64,000 bases of DNA from Bedellia somnulentella (taxonomy: Eukaryota > Arthropoda > Insecta > Lepidoptera > Bedelliidae), in assembly GCA_963576735.1 (NCBI GenBank), contig OY755175.1, forward strand, positions 16,942,401 to 17,006,400, given 5' to 3'. A program made the translations under genes and the position numbers. Under the pieces are notes generated by a model. That model had not been told where the DNA came from, did no database searches, and was given only the letters and a program-made list of their open reading frames with translations. Positions within the stretch are counted from its first letter, which is position 1. Every line of letters starts with the position of its first letter. Below are positions 22,413-31,200 of the stretch, piece by piece.

Positions 22413-22894
22413 AATCCGGAGTTAAACCTTAACTCCGAGTTTAATCCTTAGGCCTTAGTCTCTTAGTATAGTTAATTTATAGAAGTAGCTACCTACGTAC
22501 CTATTATTTAATAATTTGATTGATACCTAAAAACGAGTGTTCAATAATTATTTTGTTACAACAGTAAGAGTTATATTTTAAACATGCGTGCCTACCGACT
22601 TCATACTATTTTAATAAGAACAAATAAAAATTAAAAAAAATATGACTTTTTTTTTGCTACAAATACGGCGTCCGGGGAAAAACCGAAATTTCGCCCAAAT
22701 GTCCGGGTTTTTTGCCGTGTTCGTCCGGCGTCGGCAGATCAGGTGATGGCAGCCCTAGTCATAGCGCAGTCAACAGCGCACGTGAGGCATGCCCTTAATG
22801 CATGCGCGATGACAGTTGAAAGCGGAGCGCGCGCTGTGTTGCAAGTTATCCGGAGTCGGGTGGATTTCTGTGCGTCATAGCGTTCAACAACAAG
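22413..22894. other. Right arm of the hAT element and Harbinger flank
   Basis: No gene. 22507-22585 resembles 17388-17454 on the left side of the nested insertions (both contain 'gattgatacc' and 'attattttgttac'), a direct repeat inside the hAT arms. Confidence 0.55.
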
Positions 22895-23002
22895 ATGGTG
22901 GACGAAGAAAAAGATTTAACATTAAGTTTTATTGAAGATTACAGAAGCTTTCCACAACTCTGGGATCCTAACAATAAAAAAATGATATACATTAATGTGT
23001 AG
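22895..23002 (+). pseudogene. MADF-domain protein fragment (Harbinger accessory ORF)
   Basis: ATG 22895 opens a 35-aa frame with FIEDYRSFPQLWDP, the start of a MADF DNA-binding domain, then stops at 23000-23002. PIF/Harbinger elements encode such a protein alongside the transposase. The rest of the domain has been deleted. Confidence 0.7.
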
Positions 23003-23051
23003 TTGTGTTATGTTATACTATTGTAATACAATAAATAAAACTCTTACTTAC

Positions 23052-23471
23052 CTTAACATAATCCTTGAGTACTTTAATTATGGCCTTTAATACATCCGGT
23101 AGCATTGCTGATATAAATTGTTTGGATACTTTGAATAAAAACGAAAGGGACATTAAACTGTCTCCAGTAGCTAAAAACCTTAGCGTTATTGCTAATTTTA
23201 TTTCAATAGGTAGCTTCACGTAGCTGGGTTGACTGCTTTGTAATTATTGGTTTCAGCAATTTCAAAAGTTGATCGAAATTCCTTTCGGACATGCGTGTAA
23301 ATTTTTTAAAAAGAATATCTTTATCTTCTCTTAGTTCGCTTATAATCACGTTTCTTCGATTATTATAATAATCTCGTATCCAAAACCTTCTCTTGGTCCT
23401 TTTTTTCTGGAATTTCTTATGAACAAATAAGCTGCATATATTCCCCTAAGTAAAATATTGTCGTCGCACAT
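23052..23471 (-). pseudogene. PIF/Harbinger transposase, N-terminal exon, frame broken
   Basis: On the minus strand RFWIRDYYNN, SELREDKDILFKKF and LAITLRFLATGDSLMSLSFL are the hallmark N-terminal region of Harbinger (HARBI1-like) transposases. The frame slips in an A-run near 23408 and again near 23208. The exon ends at 23052 with GTTAAG before GTAAGTAAG, a canonical donor. The downstream exon carrying the DDE catalytic core is absent. Confidence 0.75.
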
Positions 23472-24555
23472 GTTTCCAACAGAAACTCAAACTACGAATA
23501 AAGTATGGTGTTGGTTTCAATTAACGCATTCACTTATTGTAAGCGTCAATTGAAAGTTGAATAGAAAGATGAAGACGAAAGTTGAAGATGAAAAGGCACA
23601 GTGTGGACGTAGCTATAGGGTGCCACGCGCGTTATCTGTCTATAGGTCTTAGATAAAAATAAAAGAAAGATGCGGCAACCTCTGCCCGCGCGTGGTCCTA
23701 CTAAACTGAGTACAATGTACTTGGTTTGCTTCAGTCGAGTTTAGTCCGCTACGATCAGGGGCTGGAAACTTCCTTACATCCTCACTTTGTGATTTTTAAC
23801 AGCGCCTCTATTGCAGTTCCACCTGAACTTATTAAAAAAGCGCGCCGTAATTTGCTTATTCATCAATAGATGGCACTGTTGGTAATTCCTACATCGCGGT
23901 ATGATTTCTTCTTTATTAGAGTATATAAGTAAAATTTTACGAAAATATTGTCTTACGGAATATTACGAAAAACGACATACAATCGTGTCTACTTCTTCGA
24001 CATGTTTTGTTTTTTTTTGTTAATATTATATATTCTTAGCCATACAGACAGTACATCGAAATTAAGGCGCAATATACCTATAGATATATATATAGGTGAT
24101 TAAATTGTAGCAGAAGTTCGGGTGGAATGCCTCGAGATGGCGATAAGTTTGCTTTATAAACTAGGTGACATTAAAATCCAGCAAGTTGGCTCTCTATATC
24201 CAGTGTATTACTCAGGGGCTGGAAACTTCCTTACATCCTCACTTTGTGATTTTTAACAGCGCCTCTGTTGCAGTTCCACCTGAACTTATTAAAAAAGCGC
24301 GCCGTAATTTGCTTATTCATCAATAGATGGCACTGTTGGTAATTCCTACATCGCGGTATGATTTCTTCTTTATTAGAGTATATAAACGTAAAATTTTACG
24401 AAATATTGTCATAAGGAAAATTACGAAAAACAGGATAGAATCGTGTCTACTTCTTCGACATGTTTTGTTTTTTTTTTGTTAATATTATATATTATTCTTA
24501 GCCATACAGACAGTACATCGAAATTAAGGCGCAATATACTTTTAGATATATATAT

Positions 24556-24843
24556 GTTACGGCTAATAGCCGAAGTGCGGCTGCACCTAGGTTTAGCCGG
24601 CTAAAACTAGGTGCAGCCTTATGTTATGTTGAAAATATTGAATAAGAATAATACTATTTCTATAAAACATTTTCCATATATTTAAAATACAGATTATGCA
24701 TGTAAGAGTGCTCGCTCCGCTGCGCTTCGCTCGCTCGTTTTATACATAGCCTAACCTAACCTAACCTAAGCTAACCAACCCTGGCTAAATGTGACTAGCT
24801 GGCTAAACCTAGGTGCAGCCGCACTTCGGCTTTTAGCCGTAAC
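24556..24843. mobile_element. 288-bp MITE with ~43-bp terminal inverted repeats
   Basis: The left end starts GTTACGGCTAATAGCCGAAG; the right end is its reverse complement with one difference over ~43 bp. It sits in a (TA)n stretch, so the duplication is probably TA-type but cannot be read. It contains a (CCTAA)4 run. Confidence 0.82.
24750..24769. repeat. Short interstitial (CCTAA)4, insect telomere-type motif
   Basis: Four perfect CCTAA units (TTAGG on the other strand) lie inside the MITE, followed by degenerate units. Confidence 0.8.
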
Positions 24844-25099
24844 ATATATATATATATATAATTATATATATATAGAGGTGATTAAATTGTAGCAGAAGTT
24901 CGGGTGGAATGCCTCGAGGTGGCGATAAGTTTGCATTATAAACTAGGTGACATTAAAATCAAGCAAGTTGGCTCTCTATATCCAGTGTATTACTTTACTC
25001 TATGGTATTACTTTACTCTATGGCTACGATACTTCAAGTCGACGAGCTGACATAATCTTTGACATTGAAATTAAAATTTTCATACAATTCGCGCTTAAA

Positions 25100-25180
25100 A
25101 TGCCTGGCTGTGCCTTTATTCAGTGCACAAATCATTCAAGGCGTAAAAACAAATCACAGGGAATCACGTTTCATGCGTAA
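25100..25180 (+). pseudogene. THAP-type zinc-finger N-terminus, fragment
   Basis: ATG 25100 opens a 26-aa frame starting MPGCAFIQCTN and ending near ITFH. Insect THAP domains start with the same Met-Pro-x-Cys...Cys pattern and have FH later. THAP domains occur in P-element-type transposases and in host genes. Only the first half is present. The frame stops at 25178-25180, or continues through an unseen splice. Confidence 0.5.
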
Positions 25181-25437
25181 ATACACCAAAAATATATTTA
25201 CAAGCAAAATATTATTAATTTCGGCCATTTTATCCTTGAAATCTGACATGTTTAAGTGACAGAGACAGACTATACGAGCCCATCGCTCTATCTTTATCTT
25301 TGCGTCATGTCGTGTGTTTTCGTATCAGTTCGTATGGATGTAGTGCGGTGTTGTGATAAACCGATAAGGCCCATATTTAGTTGACAATTTGTACGCTCAC
25401 GCCGCATCTTCTTCTTTTATTTTTATCTAAGCTATAG

Positions 25438-26149
25438 GTAGTTGGTCTGAGGTTAACCAATATCTACTCGGTATAAGCGCGGGTATCCCTGAGTAAAGTC
25501 ATCAATGCAAAGGCGTGAGACGACTTAATCCCTTGTTAACGTTCAACTGTAACTGAATGAAAGGAACTAAATTATGTTATCTCTTTATTTTGTTAATATA
25601 ATAAAGATGTAACAAATGTTAATCCTAAAATAATCTGAAGTATTTAGGAACAATACTAGTTGTACCATTTTATTCGTGTTTAAGTATAATAATATCCTTA
25701 ATGACATGGGAATGCAACGATGTAGCTCCACTTATCCCTTTTCAATCAGAAAAATTGCTGAATATAAATACTCTTAACCCAATAATAGCCCCGACTATGC
25801 CTTTAGATGGTTTTTAAAATCCATGAAGGAGGTCAGATAGAGTTATGTCCTTTTGATATGTTATGTAACTCGGTACGCTGATTACGATGGTTTAATAAAA
25901 ACAAAAGGGAAGTCGAGTTAATCCCTTTTTTACTGGAGGCACTGATTTCTTTTACACGTTTAAGTAGTGTTTGCGTTTCCTACCTCCGAATTTTTCACTA
26001 ATTTGGAAGGTCACTGGCTACCTTATCAGATAGAATGCTAATGTTGAAAACGCCTAACTATCACATAATTTAAATCATTTTGTTCATGAAAACCTCATGT
26101 GAGGGTTATTACTAATGAATAAAGAATAAATAAAGGAAAAACCGTATAC
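25438..26149. other. No gene seen
   Basis: AT-rich sequence without recognisable motifs. The end (about 26086-26148) contains 'cctcatgtgagggttattac', which also accompanies tRNA-like family C at 26390, 29320 and 39670. Confidence 0.5.
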
Positions 26150-26230
26150 CGCGACGGGGGCGTATACCCGAGGTCGCGGGTTCGATTCCCGCCTGTGTCA
26201 AAATTTTTCTTTCCGTTATCTATTCTTTAT
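26150..26230 (+). repeat. Family-C tRNA-like retroposon, partial
   Basis: Carries 'gggttcgattccc', a perfect B-box within a tRNA-like T-arm, and a tail 'aaatttttctttcc'. The tRNA 5' half (A-box) is missing. A closely related copy is at 27886-27990. Confidence 0.65.
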
Positions 26231-26299
26231 TTATTTTTCTATTATTACTATTGTTTTATTATTCTTTATCTATTCTTTATTTATTTTTTATATTTATGA

Positions 26300-26380
26300 G
26301 CGACGTGATAGCTCAATGGGTAGAACACCAACACAACTTCTTCGGGGATATTCGGCGTGAACGTTTACGTTTATGTTATT
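26300..26380 (+). repeat. Family-B SINE with large internal deletion
   Basis: The tRNA-like head (gtgatagctcaatgggtag) joins directly to the 3' tail (cttcggggatattcggcgtg). About 270 bp of the body is missing. Confidence 0.75.
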
Positions 26381-26699
26381 TATTAGTAATAATCCCCACA
26401 TGGGGGTTATCATGAACAAAAATATTTAAATATTTTTTTTGTTTTTAATTTTTATTTCATACTTTTTAGTGATAAGACATGGATAAGACTGATAAGTTGT
26501 GCTGTCTGTTTATTCTTCAGATTTTTTTAAGAGATAGTGATAAGCACTAACAACTTCTCCTGAAAGAACCAAGTACTTTTCTAAAAGCGTAATTGTGTAC
26601 AAACATACCTACTTACATAGTATTTTCTAAGACTTTCATGATTGCACATTATAATAACAATCGATTAAAATATCCGAAAGTCAAAAGTTGTTTTAACTA

Positions 26700-26965
26700 T
26701 ACATACTTACAGGTCAAACACAAAACCTTCTTTTTTAACAAATACTTTTTCTGAAAACCGTATCCAAATAGTTTTATCCAAAAGAAAGATAATCGCAGAA
26801 CAACATACATACATAGAGGTGAAACACAGAACTGCATTTCTCTTTTTAGTCGGTTAAAGCACTAAAACCTTTTTCTAAATGTAACAAATACTTTTCTAAA
26901 GACCGCATCTAAATAGCTTTAGCCAAACGCGAGATAATCGCGGACAAATATATACATACAAACAT
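26700..26965 (+). repeat. Diverged tandem repeat, about 145-bp unit
   Basis: About 26713-26815 and 26856-26962 both contain 'aacaaatactttt...ccaaatag...gataatcgc...acatac'. A weaker third unit may precede them near 26566. Confidence 0.55.
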
Positions 26966-26989
26966 AATGATAGATATATTTTAAAAACG

Positions 26990-27619
26990 AGGTCTAGGCC
27001 AATTGGCCTAGACCTCGCTTTTATAACATACCCTTTTTATATTATAAATCGATAAAGGACATCAAACTTAACAACTTTGCCTATGGAATGCCTATCTAAA
27101 ATATTGTTATTATCTAAATATTTAATAATGAAAAATATCATATACCAAGTTCAAACCGAGAATTCTTTCTAGAATGAGATTTTTTGCTTCAGTGAAAATA
27201 AGAAATAAAATAAAAAAACATCTGATCTATGCTTTTCGCTCTGTAAACAAAGACATAACTTCTTTCGGTATTTTCCAGTTTTTTCCAATTGGCCTAGACC
27301 TCGCTTTTATAACATACCCTTTTTATATTATAAATCGATCAAACTAAACACCAAAAGATGTTATGTTTTTATTCACAGCGCGAAAAGCATAGATCAGATG
27401 TTTTTTTTTATTTCTTATTTTCACTGAAACAAAGAATCTCATTCTATACATTTTCAGTTTGAACTAGGTACGACAATTTTTAATGATATTTTTTTTGAAA
27501 ATTACAATATTTTAGATAGGCATTCCATGGGCAAAGTTATTTAGTTTGATGTCCTTTATCGATTTATAATATAAAAAGGGTATGTTATAAAAGCGAGGTC
27601 TAGGCCAATTGGTAAACAG
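26990..27619. mobile_element. Palindromic (foldback) element, ~260-bp arms
   Basis: The left arm (about 27007-27250) is inverted at about 27350-27619. Shared blocks include 'cctagacctcgcttttata' at the ends, 'gcctatctaaaat', and 'catctgatctatgcttttcg'. The left end is itself a 30-bp palindrome (26990-27019). A third direct copy of the terminal ~55 bp lies in the loop (27288-27344). Transcription would give a long hairpin. There is no coding potential. Confidence 0.82.
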
Positions 27620-27885
27620 AGAGAGATATAAAAATAGAAAAAATTTAACACAAAACCCCGAGGGATTATGTGCCTTACTTAATAGGAGTCCCACAATCGA
27701 GCTACGATGATGTTTGTAAACCAGATAAATGGGCAGAAAACATTAAACTTTCGGAATGGATCTGGTTTCGAAAACTTCGTGCAAAGAAATAAATCGCAAA
27801 ATAATAATCAACTATTCTATCAAATTGCTCTGCCAATTGAATTTGAATTTAGAATTTCGCGCTGGCAGCCATTGACACGGTAGCT

Positions 27886-27990
27886 CAATTGGCAGAGCGA
27901 CGGGAGCGTATACCCGAGGTCGCGGGTTCGTTTCCCGCCTGTGTCGAAATTTTTCTTTCCTTTATTTATTAGTTCACATTAATACGATTT
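27886..27990 (+). repeat. Family-C tRNA-like retroposon
   Basis: The 5' part looks like a tRNA: a 7-bp acceptor pairing (gacacgg / ctgtgtc, one G-U), a D-arm (gctc...gagc) and a perfect 5-bp T-stem around TTCGTTT. The anticodon arm pairs only 4 bp with an 8-base loop. It then runs into 'gaaatttttctttcctttattt'. The linked tail and further copies show it is a retroposon. Confidence 0.65.
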
Positions 27991-28261
27991 TATGTTGATG
28001 GTTCTGGCGAAGCAAACAAGCTCGCTATGTAAACACATTTCAATTTACAATGATTAAACACGTATATGATGATAGAACGTAGCCGAGGGTGGAGGGGGCT
28101 CATCACAACAAAGTGATTTCCCAAATTACTAGTATTTCATCAAATAATATTTGGTTCAATTATTGTTTATGAGATCTACCAATTACTTACTTCAATTGCT
28201 ATATTTTTAGTAAAACTTAATCAACAAAGTGAAATCATAAGTGTTGTAGGCTTGCACCGAA

Positions 28262-31200
28262 ATGGAGAGGAAGCGAACCCATACATACAATGACATTATT
28301 AAACGTATCAATAATATTCTAAAATATTTTGCCCTCACGGGAGTCACATTCAATACCGCATCAACGGTTTCGAAATGTGTAACGCGCCCGAAAATGTTTA
28401 CACTGACTGCGATTTTTATATTTGTCTATGTGTCTTTTAGTCTTGACCGCTATTATACAGTAAAAAATTGGTATTACATATTATTCATACAATTAGTGGC
28501 TGGATTTATTTCCGTTATCTGCCTTTTAATGATGATTATAATTAATTACAATGTTGACTTGGAAATGCAAAAAGAGTACTATTACAACTATTTGAATATT
28601 GATTCTCTTCTATCCATTAGCGAAAATGAGTATATGGAAAATAGAAAACATGTGAATAGATTTTATTTTACCTTAATTTTTATATTTGCGTTGAAAATAT
28701 TGGCACAGTCGGTTTCATTGTTAACGTACACATACAAAATCGCAATATATGATATGGATCATAATTTGACAAGTTTTCTAACGCTTATGTCTTTTACCAA
28801 TATTTCTGTAAAAATGGTCATTTTAACAAAAAGATTTGATAAATTCACTTCTCAATTAATATGTGAACTGAACTGTAAGTACTTGTTGTTTGAAAATCAA
28901 AAACACTGCAGCATAGTAGATAAATTAAAATTGTTTCGGCAATGTTATCAGTTGATTGTAAAACAAAAAAATATATTATCGCGCAGCCATTGCTCTGAGG
29001 TGAGTAACCCTTATAGTAAGTATTTATTATTTATTAATCTTTATTAATATAAATGGTTACATTTAATTATAACAAAGCCCTGCAAAACTGTTTTACAGTT
29101 TGTCTGCAGGTAGAGTCTCTTTTAATATATTTTTTATTTAGTTACATTTATGGTAGTGAGTTAAGAAAATATTTTTTTTATTTGTTTTTAAATTTTTGTC
29201 TATTAGGCTCGAGGCGGTCTTATAATCTATGCTCATAAATAAAAGATGTTATTAAAGGAAAGAAAAATTTCTACACTGGCGGGGTTTTTTCTTTCCTTTA
29301 ATAACATCTTTTATTTATGAGTAATAATCCCCACATGAGGAATTCATGTCAAAAAAAAACATTAAATTATAATCTATGCTGTTATGATAATGATACATTC
29401 TAAACAATCAATAGTAATAAACTAGGTGGGCAATAAAGCTTCGCATACCGACATTCGGAGAGAAGAGCAGAGCGAACCGAATATAAAGAGATAACAGATT
29501 TGTTTACACTAGTTCCCCATAGACTTACATGGAAAACTTTAAAGCGGTAATTTCTCAAATGAGATAAAGAGGTAATCCCTGCGTCACAACTTCGCACACA
29601 ATATTACCGGTCTGCACCAATCTGGAGATGTTTTGTAGAAGGAAATACAGCCAAGAAGCCACGAATCCTTCACTAGCCATCACTATTTCGATACTTATCC
29701 TGTCATACCCTGCCGGTTCCCTATTTTATTTTTTTTCTGCCATACTGATACTACTTTCATAAAAGTTACCTATCGCTTAAAATTGAAATTGGTATGGCTA
29801 ATCGACTTAGGGCCAGTTTCACCACTCACAGATAAACTCTCTGATAGTCTATTCGGCACTTATCTGCCGGATAAACTACAAGTTTCGGTTTCACAGGTCT
29901 CAGATAGTAATATCTTGCAGATAAACTCCCTGGTATCTTATCAGTCACATCAAGTGACTGTTAAATTCTTGTCCGGCAGATAAGAAACTTTTTTCACAAT
30001 TTTTTCATAAGTTACCGCCATTTGTAGACGGTAAATTATGAAACTGCTTTACCAATGTTCAAATTGTAATAAGAAGTGCTCTAACATGGACATATTTGAA
30101 TTTGTGGAATAATTTTTAATATATATTTTTGTCCTCTGCAAGCGACACCAATAAGTCCGTTTCTTCCTGAGTGAACTTAACATTCCTTCCACGTTTTTTT
30201 GCCATAGTAAATTATAAAAACGAAACTCAACACAGCAAAAATAAAAACAAAGTTGAACAAACAAACACTTCACTCGGTTGCCCAACATCATTTGCGTTGC
30301 GTTTCGAGATTCCATTTATCACGAAAGCTCTTAAATCGTAATTCATAATTGTGTGACATATACACGGAAACAAACATTTAAAAGCATTTTTCTAAATAAA
30401 AAACATTGTTTCTGATTGTATTTTTAATAAAACCGTTGGTTTTATGACAATTCAAAATGTTTTTAACAAGACTTAATTTACAAATATTAAAACTAAACGC
30501 ATAAAAGCGACGTTGCCGTCTTGTTTATTCTTATAAACATAACATAACATAAACGTTCACGCCGTTTTTCCCCGAAGGGGTTGGCAGAGGTACCAATATT
30601 CCTGAACTCACATGGCAAGCGCCATCTAGTTTTCCAGAGAAGGTACCCACGTTTTGCTTAGACAGTGTACTCACGTGATAGGGGGCAGGCCTATTATATT
30701 ATATTTATTCTTATCTGGCAGATAAATTTAACTAACGGGTAATTTATGTGATAGATAGATGGTGAAACCTACAAAATATATCAGCCACTTTTATTCATCA
30801 GATAACGTGATAACTACGTCAGATAACTATCTGAAACTTTATCTGTAAGTGGTGAAACTGGCCCTTAAGGTACTTTTTTTTAAAAAGTCCCTTTTAATAC
30901 TCCTATTTCTTCCAAACTCTTTTCAGACTATTTTATCCGTTGCCCAATCACCCAGTTTATCTCTCACTCCATTCACTCTCTTGTTTTGAGAAATTCTGTC
31001 TTCTTTCCTGATTAACTTTGGGGTTTTCTAGAAAATGACAGAAAATCTACTTTTTTTATATTCATAATCGTAACACACTTCGTAAATTTTTTCATGCATC
31101 CCCCTGCACATATTCATCAGCAGACCTTCAGTTGGTGTAAGGGTAAATATACTAGTACCCTGAAGAGTTCGTTGCCTTATACGTCCACCTGCAAGAAGAA

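Larger units (their letters stand above)
17053..22757. mobile_element. hAT element with 8-bp TSD, carrying a Helitron and a LINE
   Basis: The ends are TAGGGCTGCCATC at 17053 and GATGGCAGCCCTA at 22757. The target duplication GTCATAGC is exact at 17045-17052 and 22758-22765. The arms are rich in 'tccggg' motifs. Own sequence is 17053-17454 and about 22413-22757; the rest is a Helitron and a non-LTR element. No hAT transposase remains. Confidence 0.88.
17001..23614. mobile_element. PIF/Harbinger element, internally deleted, hosting other elements
   Basis: A 24-bp perfect terminal inverted repeat is at 17001-17024 (AGCTACGTCCACACTG...) and 23591-23614. Inside are fragments of the two proteins typical of this superfamily: a MADF protein on + (22895-23002) and the transposase on - (23052-23471), arranged convergently. 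A hAT element is inserted 52 bp from the left end. The flanks (ATATAA / ATAGGG) show no clean 3-bp duplication. Confidence 0.82.
23755..24990 (+). repeat. Two-copy direct repeat of ~457 bp
   Basis: 23755-24211 is repeated at 24212-24990 (start 'tcaggggctggaaacttcc'). The second copy is interrupted by the 288-bp MITE at 24556-24843. Only scattered differences separate the copies. Confidence 0.85.
23638..25437. mobile_element. Inverted-repeat-bounded composite with a THAP fragment
   Basis: About 37 bp at 23638-23675 (ctataggtcttagataaaa...) is nearly the reverse complement of 25401-25437. Between them lie a tandem duplication, a small MITE and a THAP-type N-terminus. This looks like the husk of a DNA transposon, but the termini and target duplication are not secure. 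Confidence 0.4.
29810..30864. mobile_element. PIF/Harbinger-type element with TTA duplication
   Basis: The ends are GGGCCAGTTTCACCACT (29810) and its inverse (30864), with the inverted repeat extending to about 25 bp. The target duplication TTA is at 29807-29809 and 30865-30867. Subterminal 'cagataa' motifs recur in both halves. A Myb-like fragment and a partial SINE lie inside. It is in intron 1 of the receptor. Confidence 0.85.

Noticed and set aside
24750..24769. A chromosome end or telomere junction
   Set aside because: Only four units are present, inside a MITE with unique sequence on both sides.
27886..27960. A functional tRNA gene
   Set aside because: The acceptor and T-arms pair, but the anticodon stem has only 4 pairs with an 8-base loop. 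Partial copies at 26150 and 39590 share the same non-tRNA tail, so it is a retroposon.
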